A stretch of DNA of 5,435 bases, from contig DAHWFG010000015.1 in NCBI GenBank assembly GCA_027325115.1, positions 1 to 5,435 on the forward strand. Direction: 5' to 3'. Source of the DNA: JAKBCQ01 sp021807585 (GTDB taxonomy: Bacteria > Planctomycetota > Planctomycetia > Isosphaerales > Isosphaeraceae). Under the pieces are notes generated by a model. That model worked only from the letters and a program-made list of their open reading frames with translations. It did no database searches and was not told the origin of the DNA. Positions 1 through 5,435 of the stretch are shown one piece after another. Made by a program: the position numbers and the translations under genes. Within the stretch, counting starts at the first letter, position 1, and every line of letters begins with the position of its first letter.

Positions 1-247
1 ATGAATCCAAATCGGATTCGATCCTGACATATAAGAAAAACCAAAGATTGAGTGCTCGAATTCGAATCGGATCGTCTCAAATCACAAACGAATTGCGCCT
101 ACGAACCTTTTCTAAGCATAATGGAAAAAGCAAAATCACTCGAATGAACCGTTCCAGGTGAACCTCGGTGATAAAAACGAAGTTCACGTCACCTAGCGAG
201 TACCCGCTCGCAATCAAAAGTAACATTGAGGGCGGGATTTCATAATG
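1..247. other. non-coding, AT-richer spacer at the left edge
   Basis: I see no credible gene here in any frame. The stretch is clearly richer in A and T than pyrG. It holds a 6-bp hairpin (GAATCC at 3-8 with GGATTC at 14-19), a 10-bp palindrome TCGAATTCGA at 56-65, and a direct repeat AATCGGAT at 10-17 and 65-72. It also has the pair GTGAAC (158-163) / GTTCAC (182-187) and a 5-bp hairpin GCGAG (196-200) / CTCGC (207-211). The last two lie just downstream of the small minus-strand gene and could help end its transcript, but neither is followed by a clear T run, so I do not call a terminator. Confidence 0.5.
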
Positions 248-508
248 TCACTCGACGATCTCGTCTTCAAGTCCCTCCTTAATCGATTCAAGAAGGTTTG
301 GATTCGTCGAAAGTCGACCGATGATCCTCTCGCATAACAAATCCTGCGTGGTTTCCGGCGATATCGCCATGCACAATACCTCTTTGCCGACGATGACAAG
401 AGGCATACGGCTTCCTTTCATCGCTTCTCGAAATGTCGCGACTAACTTCCTTGAAGCGTCCTCGTCCCGAAACAGATCTTTCATCTCGTCGAGCATGATT
501 ACCGACAT
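248..508 (-). CDS. small protein of unknown function, possibly a Phd/YefM-like antitoxin fold
   Basis: This is an 86-residue soluble protein that I do not recognise by name. I chose the ATG at 508 because GAGG lies 6 bases upstream of it. The in-frame ATG at 550 has no such site and overlaps a candidate -10 box. The predicted order is an acidic N-terminus (residues 1-17), a helix (about 18-32), a strand pair or hairpin MPLVIVGKEVLCMAISPE (35-52), a helix (53-66) and an acidic C-terminal helix (70-86). The layout from residue 19 to 58 resembles the Phd/YefM antitoxin pattern of a helix, then PVIITRRGKPVAVLVSPE, then a helix. That is a resemblance by eye only. No toxin gene follows: the 247 bases downstream hold no ORF of suitable quality. 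It sits 189 bases beyond the pyrG stop on the same strand, so read-through from pyrG is possible. There is no signal peptide or membrane segment. It is probably a real gene because of its ribosome binding site and globular-looking sequence; its function is unknown. Confidence 0.6.
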   Translation of the reverse strand: MSVIMLDEMKDLFRDEDASRKLVATFREAMKGSRMPLVIVGKEVLCMAISPETTQDLLCERIIGRLSTNPNLLESIKEGLEDEIVE

Positions 509-513
509 GGAAT

Positions 514-520
514 TCCTCAC
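514..520 (-). promoter_or_regulatory. ribosome binding site deciding the start of the small gene
   Basis: On the minus strand the sequence reads GTGAGGAATTCC followed directly by ATG (508). GAGG is set 6 bases before the start codon, which is good spacing. It is the only Shine-Dalgarno-like match near either candidate start, so it selects 508 over 550. Confidence 0.55.
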
Positions 521-550
521 TTTTGAATGAACCGGTTTGTTTCCCGCCAT

Positions 551-556
551 AATATA
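551..556 (-). promoter_or_regulatory. candidate -10 box for the small gene
   Basis: TATATT on the minus strand matches TATAAT at 5 of 6 positions and would give a leader of roughly 35 bases before the ATG at 508. No good -35 hexamer is visible at 16-18 bases spacing. It lies in the 551-697 spacer after pyrG, where I see no strong terminator hairpin, so the gene could instead be read through from pyrG. Confidence 0.25.
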
Positions 557-697
557 TGGACGCCGAGCATCGTCGGTTTCTCGGTATTTTTCCTCAACTT
601 ATCGATTTCTATCTTTTCCCATCCTCGCAGTCCCGTCGATATCTCGCCCGAATGTTCAATCCAACCTAAACTTAAGATGAATTCGGCCCACCCGCGT

Positions 698-2338
698 TTA
701 AAACGTTTTCTCGGCGGCTTCAACACGCGCCGAGGCGCGACGACCCGCGATCGCCGCGGCGACGAACTCGCGAAACAAGGGGTGCGCCTTCGTCGGCTTC
801 GATTGAAACTCGGGATGAAACTGCACCGCGACAAACCAGGGATGATCGACCAGCTCGACGATCTCGACAAGATCCGCGGTCGCGCACACCCCCGTCGCGA
901 TCAAACCCGCTTCCTGGAACGCCTCGCGATACGCGTTGTTCAGTTCGTACCGATGCCGATGCCGCTCCGAGATCCGCGTCGATCCGTACGCCTGATGCGC
1001 CAGGCTGCCGGGTTCGAGATCGCAAGGCCAAGCCCCCAGCCGCATCGTCCCGCCGCGCTGGCGAACCGCGGCCTGATCGTCCATCAACGAAATCACCGGA
1101 TTCGAGGTCGAACTATCAAATTCCGTGCTGTTGGCGTCTTCATGCCTTAAAACATCGCGCGCGAACTCGATCGCGGCGCACTGCATTCCCAAACAGATGC
1201 CGAAAAACGGCACGCCGCGCATCCGCGCGAATCGGATCGCCTCGATCTTCCCCTCGATGCCGCGCATGCCGAATCCGCCCGGAATCAACACGCCGTCGAC
1301 CCCCGCGAGCAACGTCTCGGCGCCGTCGCGACTCACCTCCTCGGCCTCGATCCGTCGCACCACCACCCGCGCCCGATTGGCGATTCCGGCGTGATCAAGC
1401 GATTCATAAACCGACTTGTAAGCATCTCGATGCTTCACATATTTGCCGACGACCGCGATCGTCGCCTCGGACGTCGGCCGACGCACGCGCTCGACAAGCT
1501 CGCGCCAGTCGTCGATCTCGAGCGGCTTGGCGCGCAAACCGAGACGCTTGACGATCAGCTCGTCGAGACCGTTGTTCACAAGACTGAGCGGAACCTCGTA
1601 AATGCTGAATTCCTTATCCCGCTCCTCGATCACCGCGCGGGGCGAAATGTTGCAAAACAGCGCGATCTTATCGCGATCGTCGCGGCTGATCGCGTGCTCG
1701 GTTCTACAAATCAAAATATCCGGCTGAATACCGATCTGCCGCAACGCCCCCACCGAGTGCTGCGTCGGCTTCGTTTTCAGCTCGCCCGCGGCCTTTAAAT
1801 AAGGAACTAACGTTAAATGAATATACAAGCAATTTTCACGACCGATATCGAGCGCGATCTGGCGGATCGCCTCGAGGAACGGCAGCCCCTCGATATCGCC
1901 GACGGTCCCGCCGATCTCGGTGATCACGACGTCGACGTCGTCGGCGGCGAGATTGAACACCGCGTTTTTGATCTCGTCGGTGACGTGGGGAATCACCTGA
2001 ACGGTTTTACCCTCGTAATGCGAACCCTCGCGTTCCTTCTGGATCACCGAGAGGTAAATCTTCCCCGTCGTGTAATTGCATTCTCGGGTCAGCGGAGCGT
2101 TGGTGAAGCGTTCGTAATGCCCCAGGTCGAGATCAGTCTCCGAGCCGTCGTCGAGCACGTAAACCTCGCCGTGCTGGTACGGGCTCATCGTGCCGGGGTC
2201 GACGTTGATATAAGGATCGAACTTCTGGAGCCGAACCCGCAGGCCCCGACGCTCAAGAAACATGCCGATCGAAGCGCACGTCAGCCCCTTCCCCAGCGAG
2301 CTGACGACTCCCCCCGTCACAAACAAATGCTTGGCCAT
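698..2338 (-). CDS. pyrG: CTP synthase (glutamine-hydrolysing)
   Basis: PyrG makes CTP from UTP, ATP and glutamine, the last step of pyrimidine nucleotide synthesis in the cytoplasm; the active form in the family is a tetramer. The protein is 546 residues, essentially the length of E. coli PyrG. The N-terminal amidoligase domain (about 1-270) has the nucleotide-binding loop SSLGKG (13-18, Lys17), DPYINVDPGTMSP (41-53), the acidic site DLDLGHYERF (69-78), EIGGTVGDIE (141-150, metal-binding Glu141) and KTKPTQHSV (188-196, UTP/CTP site). The C-terminal class I glutaminase domain has the oxyanion loop GGFGMRG (354-360), the nucleophile Cys382 in GICLGMQ, and His508 and Glu510 in HPEF, so both active sites are intact. 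The start is the ATG before AKHLFVTGG, where all family members begin. The frame stays open 72 codons further upstream, but that part has no family resemblance. The Shine-Dalgarno site is weak or absent (GGTTGGTAACG before ATG). The gene is divergent from the glycosyltransferase. Confidence 0.98.
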   Translation of the reverse strand: MAKHLFVTGGVVSSLGKGLTCASIGMFLERRGLRVRLQKFDPYINVDPGTMSPYQHGEVYVLDDGSETDLDLGHYERFTNAPLTRECNYTTGKIYLSVIQKEREGSHYEGKTVQVIPHVTDEIKNAVFNLAADDVDVVITEIGGTVGDIEGLPFLEAIRQIALDIGRENCLYIHLTLVPYLKAAGELKTKPTQHSVGALRQIGIQPDILICRTEHAISRDDRDKIALFCNISPRAVIEERDKEFSIYEVPLSLVNNGLDELIVKRLGLRAKPLEIDDWRELVERVRRPTSEATIAVVGKYVKHRDAYKSVYESLDHAGIANRARVVVRRIEAEEVSRDGAETLLAGVDGVLIPGGFGMRGIEGKIEAIRFARMRGVPFFGICLGMQCAAIEFARDVLRHEDANSTEFDSSTSNPVISLMDDQAAVRQRGGTMRLGAWPCDLEPGSLAHQAYGSTRISERHRHRYELNNAYREAFQEAGLIATGVCATADLVEIVELVDHPWFVAVQFHPEFQSKPTKAHPLFREFVAAAIAGRRASARVEAAEKTF

Positions 2339-2412
2339 CGTTACCAACCGTCGAGGTCGAAAACGATCGATCGATCCCGCCAGGGCGCCGAGCCGAACCG
2401 AGCGATCGCCGC

Positions 2413-2424
2413 TTTCGATCGAAA
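2413..2424. promoter_or_regulatory. 12-bp perfect palindrome in the pyrG leader, possible operator
   Basis: TTTCGATCGAAA is a perfect palindrome about 50 bases downstream of the candidate pyrG -10 box, with a GCGATCGC octamer (2402-2409) next to it. Its placement suits a repressor site or a transcript hairpin, but its core is the CGATCG word that is common throughout the window, so it may just be part of that genome-wide bias. Confidence 0.25.
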
Positions 2425-2473
2425 ATCCGTCGTTCCGACGCCGCGAAAGCGCTCCGCGACGACATGGGAAACG

Positions 2474-2482
2474 AGTATAACA
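2474..2482 (-). promoter_or_regulatory. candidate extended -10 promoter for pyrG
   Basis: On the minus strand the sequence reads TGTTATACT, that is TG-n-TATACT, matching an extended -10 element with 5 of 6 bases of TATAAT. Transcription would start near 2467, about 129 bases before the pyrG ATG. No recognisable -35 hexamer lies 16-18 bases upstream, which extended -10 promoters can tolerate. Confidence 0.4.
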
Positions 2483-2566
2483 CAATCGACCCGAATCGGC
2501 GTGATTTTCTCCCGCCGAACCGATCGGCGATCGGGGTATCGCGATCGTTTTCATAATGTGTCTATT

Positions 2567-2596
2567 TTTACTGATGTCTTTATATATATATTTAAT
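2567..2596 (+). promoter_or_regulatory. candidate promoter for the glycosyltransferase
   Basis: TTTACT (2567-2572) and TTTAAT (2591-2596) are spaced 18 bases apart in a sharply AT-rich patch. They match TTGACA at 4 of 6 and TATAAT at 5 of 6. Transcription would start about 15 bases before the GTG start, just ahead of the ribosome binding site. The run of TA repeats here offers other -10 registers, so the exact boxes are uncertain. Confidence 0.3.
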
Positions 2597-2606
2597 AATA
2601 ATCTAT

Positions 2607-2610
2607 GGAG
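2607..2610 (+). promoter_or_regulatory. ribosome binding site deciding the glycosyltransferase start
   Basis: GGAG is followed by 8 bases and then GTG (2619). It supports the GTG start over the upstream in-frame ATG at 2556, which would add a hydrophobic tail read from promoter DNA. Confidence 0.65.
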
Positions 2611-2618
2611 AATCGCTT

Positions 2619-3875
2619 GTGCGGTATTTGCTGGTTCCGTTGGGGAGTTCGGGAGACGTCCATCCGTTTTTGGGGATCGCCGCGGCGCTGCGCGATCGCG
2701 GCCGCGACGTGACGGTCGCGGTCAACGGCTGGTTCGAGCCCGTCGTTCGCCGCCTCGGCCTTAATTACGTGGAAATCGGCTCGGCCGAGGAATTCCGTCG
2801 CGCGCTCGACGATCCCCTCCTTTGGCATCCCAAACACGGCTTGCGCTACGTGATCGAACAGGGAATCGTCCCCGCGATCAGGCCGGTTTATCAGTTGATC
2901 TCCGAGCGATACATTCCGGGAGAAACCGTCGTCGTCGCCGCGGGAATCGCGCTCGGCGCGCGAATCGCGGCCGATAAGCTCGGGGTCCCCGTCGTCACCG
3001 TGCAACTGCAACCGCTCTCGATTTTCACCGCGCATGAACATCCTGTGTATCCGAATATGAACATTCCTCGCTGGTGGCCGAGTTCGTTCAAACGCGCGTT
3101 CTTTCGCTTCGGGCATCGGTATGTCGTCGATCCGATCGTCGGGCGCGAGGTCAACGCGCTCCGTCGCGAGCTCGATCTGCCGCCGGCGCGGCGGATTCTG
3201 CTCGATTGGTGGCAATCGCCGACGGGGATCCTCGGGCTTTACCCCGATTGGTTCGGCCCCCCTCAGCCCGACCGGCCCGATCGGCTCCGACTCACGGGAT
3301 TTCCGCTCTTCGACGAGGCGGGAGTTTGCGAGATCGATCCCGAACTCGGCGACTTTCTTGATCAAGGCGATCCCCCGATCGTCTTCACGTTCGGCAGCGC
3401 GATGAAACACGCGCATATCTTATTTCAAGAATCGGTTCGCGCTTGCGAGGCGATCGGCCGGCGTGGAATTTTGCTCACAAAATTTCCTGAGCAGATCCCA
3501 AAATCGCTTCCCCGTTCGATTCGCCGATTCGATTACGCGCCGTTGAGCGAGCTTTTGCCGAGAGCTTCGTTGATTGTGCATCACGGCGGGATCGGCACCT
3601 CGGCGCAGGCTTTGGCCGCGGGGATTCCGCAGTTGGTCGCTCCGTTCACGCACGATCAACCCGATAACGCCGCGAGGCTCGAGCGGCTCGGCGTAGCGCG
3701 GACGATTCCGGCTTTGTTGTACCGCTCCGAGAACGCCTCGCGAGAGATCGGGCATATCCTTAGCTCGGCGAAGATCGCCGAGCGGGCGCGCGAAATCGCA
3801 AAGCGGATCGACAAAAAACAATCGCTTGAACAAGCGTGCAAGGCGATCGAAGAGTTCGGGGAGGCGAATCCTTGA
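2619..3875 (+). CDS. GT1-type glycosyltransferase, RhlB-like
   Basis: This is a predicted cytoplasmic, inverting GT-B glycosyltransferase of 418 residues that should move a sugar from a nucleotide donor to a lipid-like or small-molecule acceptor. The N-terminal acceptor domain opens with RYLLVPLGSSGDVHPFLGIA (GSSGD at 9-13), the hallmark of this family. The C-terminal donor domain has FTFGSA, then HHGGIGT (His321-Thr327), then HDQPDNAARLERLG (from His345), where the Asp-Gln pair normally contacts the donor sugar. From memory it follows Pseudomonas aeruginosa RhlB over much of its length: DDPLLWHPK, GALRIA-like GARIA, PVYPNMNIP, QSPTGILGLYPDWFGPPQPD, LTGFPLFD, and similar length (RhlB is 426). 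The exact donor and acceptor cannot be read from sequence, and no rhlA or rhamnose genes are nearby, so I do not assign rhlB. The start is GTG with GGAG 8 bases upstream. The in-frame ATG at 2556 would add 21 hydrophobic residues encoded by AT-rich promoter DNA and is rejected. It is divergent from pyrG and convergent with the oxidoreductase-like gene. Confidence 0.88.
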   Translation: MRYLLVPLGSSGDVHPFLGIAAALRDRGRDVTVAVNGWFEPVVRRLGLNYVEIGSAEEFRRALDDPLLWHPKHGLRYVIEQGIVPAIRPVYQLISERYIPGETVVVAAGIALGARIAADKLGVPVVTVQLQPLSIFTAHEHPVYPNMNIPRWWPSSFKRAFFRFGHRYVVDPIVGREVNALRRELDLPPARRILLDWWQSPTGILGLYPDWFGPPQPDRPDRLRLTGFPLFDEAGVCEIDPELGDFLDQGDPPIVFTFGSAMKHAHILFQESVRACEAIGRRGILLTKFPEQIPKSLPRSIRRFDYAPLSELLPRASLIVHHGGIGTSAQALAAGIPQLVAPFTHDQPDNAARLERLGVARTIPALLYRSENASREIGHILSSAKIAERAREIAKRIDKKQSLEQACKAIEEFGEANP

Positions 3876-3903
3876 TATGAGATTCGATCATAATATTATA
3901 CTA

Positions 3904-3949
3904 TAAAAATGATTACAATTCCGAATTGAGAGCGTACGTCCTCCAATTC
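3904..3949. terminator. weak hairpin set after the glycosyltransferase
   Basis: CAATTC (3916-3921), GAATTG (3923-3928) and CAATTC (3944-3949) allow two mutually exclusive stems. GAATTG can pair with the second copy over a 15-base loop, or its AATTG with the first over a 3-base loop. On the minus strand the small stem is followed by TAATCATTTTTATAG, which resembles a weak intrinsic terminator for the oxidoreductase-like gene. On the plus strand no T run follows. Confidence 0.25.
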
Positions 3950-4018
3950 CTTCGATTATGTCGCGGTTCGAACGATTCCATTCGAGGAGGCGGCCGCTAG
4001 ATAGAGAAACACCCGATG

Positions 4019-4057
4019 TTTGGCGAGAACCAAAGTAATAATAATTTGTTAATTATT
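4019..4057 (-). terminator. tandem weak hairpins after the oxidoreductase-like gene
   Basis: Two stems lie 20-58 bases past the stop codon at 4077. The first is AATAATT (4040-4046) with AATTATT (4051-4057), a perfect 7-bp AT-only stem with a 4-base loop. The second is TTTGG (4019-4023) with CCAAA (4030-4034), a 5-bp stem. Both are weak and lack a following T run, so terminator function is only a positional guess. Confidence 0.25.
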
Positions 4058-4076
4058 CTTCATTATATAACATAAG

Positions 4077-5435
4077 TTATATCAAATAATACGGAAGAAT
4101 TTGCCGAGGGTTGGATAACGGAGTTAAAGCAATCCACGGGATATCGATCGCGTCGATTCCGTGTCTTATGACGACGACGTTCGCATTCAGCCGAATCGAT
4201 CGCTCGGAACCTTCACCCGTCCAGCAGAAGGGATGATCGCGTAGGGTGATCTCATGATTCTTCCCCAAACAAATCCATGGATCGCCGCACGGCTCGGGAG
4301 GGTGAGAATTCAATACGCCCGTTACCTCGGTTTCACTCTCGATCACACGATTTCCATTCTCTTGAAACAATCTGGCGGAAATCAAGAGTACCAGAAATCG
4401 ATTCAGAGCATAATTACACATTAAGTGAGTACATCTGTGTATAAGTTTCAAGCTATTCGGTCGCCGATCGAGAATCGTGTCCAGGTTCCTCACCACGATC
4501 GAATCCTTGAGCGCCAGATCGACCATTTTTTTATGAACGCTTTCAAGTTCTTGGTGAATATCGTGATCGTATCGACCTCCCGTTACCCAATGGAGCGCCG
4601 ATCGAGCCCTCATTTCGGCGCACAGTATCGTTCGCTCGATCGTCGAGCGCGTCGATTCGGACAAACCAAAACAATGTTGATAGATTTCCTTTGCGGACGA
4701 TTTCCTGGTCGCAACGCGAAGAAAATCCTGTAATGCGCCGTCTCCCGATCCGGAAATCAGAACATCATCATTTCCTTTCCCAAGACCCGAACAGTCTTGC
4801 TCGAGAGGATCGTCGTCCCAGAAACCAAACCCGCGGAATACCCCGGCTGGAGGATCGACCTTTGCTGAATGAATAGAGGTCTTTTCCGATCCGGAGCCCC
4901 GGCAGACGACGATCAGAGAGACATCAACAATCGATCGTTTTTTTTGACTTGTGAGAAGTTCCACCCGGATACGATGAGAATTTTTGTTGAATTGATCTAT
5001 TTTTGAGGGCGAAGTGTCGAATTTGATTTCGAGCTTTCTTCGGTACTTTTCCTTATATTTGATCAGTTCCTGTCTCCACGTCTCGGCTACTTTGTGAGAC
5101 GGACCGGATTTCCATGAAAATGCCGTTTTGGAGTCCGTCCAGGGATATCCGTCTCGGTCCCAATGATCGAGGGGCCAATCGTACTGCACCGGATCGATCC
5201 ATCTCGTTTTGCATTGATGCTGTAATCTGAATGGAATCGGTTCATCATTGACATAAGAATTCTTATCGATTAACAATGTCTTAATATCGCATTCCGCGGC
5301 GCGAACCGCCGCGGTCGCTCCGCACGCTCCCGCGCCGATCACGAGGAGAATCTCGTCGGGGCCGATCAGATTCGCTTCGATCGCCCTATCGATCAGCATC
5401 CTTCCTCGAACCATCTGATCTCTGATGCTGATCGG
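4077..5435 (-). CDS. two-Rossmann FAD/NAD(P)-binding oxidoreductase-like protein, 5' end open
   Basis: I cannot name the family. Numbering from the ATG at 5414 gives 445 residues. A first dinucleotide fold reads LLVIGAGACGATAAVRAAE, with GxGxxG at Gly27, Gly29 and Gly32 and an acidic Asp50 ending the second strand (LLIDKN), the usual FAD or NAD(P) ribose site. A second, VLISGSGDGALQDFLR (218-233), resembles the GGGDSA site of thioredoxin-reductase-type flavoproteins, so two nucleotide domains are likely. Between them sits an aromatic block RWIDPVQYDWPLDHW (71-85) and then GYPW. No redox-active CxxC is seen. The C-terminus has VVVIRHG (413-419). No membrane anchor or signal peptide is clear, so it is probably cytosolic. 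The frame stays open to the window edge (PISIRDQ precedes the ATG), so the real start may lie outside. Internal options are ATG 5414, without a ribosome site, and ATG 5399, with GAGG only 4 bases away. It looks lower in GC than pyrG, suggesting a different origin. The reaction and substrate are unknown. Confidence 0.75.
   Translation of the reverse strand, partial: PISIRDQMVRGRMLIDRAIEANLIGPDEILLVIGAGACGATAAVRAAECDIKTLLIDKNSYVNDEPIPFRLQHQCKTRWIDPVQYDWPLDHWDRDGYPWTDSKTAFSWKSGPSHKVAETWRQELIKYKEKYRRKLEIKFDTSPSKIDQFNKNSHRIRVELLTSQKKRSIVDVSLIVVCRGSGSEKTSIHSAKVDPPAGVFRGFGFWDDDPLEQDCSGLGKGNDDVLISGSGDGALQDFLRVATRKSSAKEIYQHCFGLSESTRSTIERTILCAEMRARSALHWVTGGRYDHDIHQELESVHKKMVDLALKDSIVVRNLDTILDRRPNSLKLIHRCTHLMCNYALNRFLVLLISARLFQENGNRVIESETEVTGVLNSHPPEPCGDPWICLGKNHEITLRDHPFCWTGEGSERSIRLNANVVVIRHGIDAIDIPWIALTPLSNPRQILPYYLI
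5390..5434 (-). repeat. 10-bp inverted repeat over the candidate starts of the oxidoreductase-like gene
   Basis: CGATCAGCAT (5390-5399) and ATGCTGATCG (5425-5434) are perfect inverted copies 25 bases apart. In a minus-strand transcript they would form a stem containing the ATG at 5399, with the ATG at 5414 and the GAGGAAGG stretch in the loop. If translation starts inside the window this could hide the start; if the gene extends further it is simply coding sequence. Confidence 0.4.

Larger units (their letters stand above)
2339..2618. promoter_or_regulatory. divergent control region between pyrG and the glycosyltransferase
   Basis: This 280-bp gap carries no gene of its own. The pyrG-proximal two thirds is GC-rich with seven copies of CGATCG (2364, 2368, 2403, 2416, 2521, 2528, 2542), one within the 12-bp palindrome TTTCGATCGAAA. 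The last 65 bases switch abruptly to AT-rich DNA (2551-2606) containing the likely glycosyltransferase promoter. The pyrG leader would be about 125-130 bases if the candidate -10 at 2474 is right, which leaves room for leader control, but I see no known riboswitch. Confidence 0.6.
3876..4076. other. AT-rich convergent spacer with weak hairpins
   Basis: This 201-bp gap separates two convergent genes and should hold the ends of both transcripts. It has no ORF worth calling. It contains the palindrome ATAATATTAT (3890-3899), a NotI-type GCGGCCGC palindrome, and the hairpin candidates listed separately. None is a textbook GC-rich stem with a T run. Confidence 0.5.

Noticed and set aside
1..247. 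Possible toxin gene partner downstream of the antitoxin-like small gene
   Set aside because: No minus-strand frame starting near 247 is long enough or has a ribosome site; the overlapping frame at 214-399 is an arginine- and serine-rich shadow.
509..550. Longer start (ATG at 550) for the small gene, adding 14 residues
   Set aside because: No ribosome binding site precedes it and it abuts a candidate -10 box; the ATG at 508 has a well-spaced GAGG.
517..870. Minus-strand open frame of 117 codons bridging the pyrG end and the spacer
   Set aside because: It is out of frame with pyrG over conserved pyrG codons and its translation is low-complexity (Ser/Arg-rich) at the start; no homology is recognisable.
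527..1150. Plus-strand open frame of 207 codons opposite the 3' end of pyrG
   Set aside because: It is antisense to the conserved glutaminase domain, with no family features; it is a shadow of pyrG.
2556..2618. N-terminal hydrophobic extension of the glycosyltransferase that looks like a membrane anchor
   Set aside because: It is translated from AT-rich promoter DNA, family members begin at RYLLVPLG-type sequence, and a good GGAG site selects the GTG at 2619.
1817..2764. Long plus-strand open frame (315 codons) opposite pyrG
   Set aside because: It lies almost wholly antisense to the intact pyrG and then runs into the glycosyltransferase in another frame; its sequence is arginine- and aspartate-rich low-information translation typical of an antisense shadow in GC-rich DNA.
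3960..4000. GGTTCGAAC near 3965, resembling a tRNA T-loop
   Set aside because: The flanking bases do not form the 5-bp T stem, and no acceptor, D or anticodon arms can be drawn around it.

Overview
The window holds four genes: one universally conserved housekeeping gene (CTP synthase) and three less constrained ones. The PyrG protein, with its strongly conserved VYVLDDGSETDLDLGHYERFT stretch and the reading SLGKGLTCASIGM, resembles planctomycete CTP synthases from memory. High-GC coding DNA and a weak or absent Shine-Dalgarno site before pyrG fit that, so Planctomycetota is my best guess; this is an inference made without a search.

Layout, left to right: (1) 1-247, AT-richer DNA with small hairpins and no convincing gene. 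(2) 248-508, minus strand, an 86-residue protein of unknown function whose middle resembles a Phd/YefM-type antitoxin. (3) 698-2338, minus strand, pyrG, complete. (4) 2339-2618, a 280-bp divergent control region packed with the palindrome CGATCG and carrying candidate promoters for both sides. (5) 2619-3875, plus strand, a GT1-type glycosyltransferase strongly reminiscent of RhlB, starting at GTG behind a clear GGAG. (6) 3876-4076, an AT-rich convergent spacer with several weak hairpins. (7) 4077 to the right edge, minus strand, a two-Rossmann FAD/NAD(P)-binding protein of no family I can name, open at its 5' end.

The genes do not form an obvious pathway. PyrG makes CTP. The glycosyltransferase probably uses a nucleotide-activated sugar and is transcribed divergently from pyrG. 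The oxidoreductase-like gene has lower GC and looks like accessory DNA. I see no CRISPR array, insertion sequence, tRNA or rRNA. The best candidates for something undescribed are the oxidoreductase-like gene, the orphan antitoxin-like small gene, and the unusual density of CGATCG (about 26 copies by eye, seven of them within 184 bp upstream of pyrG).
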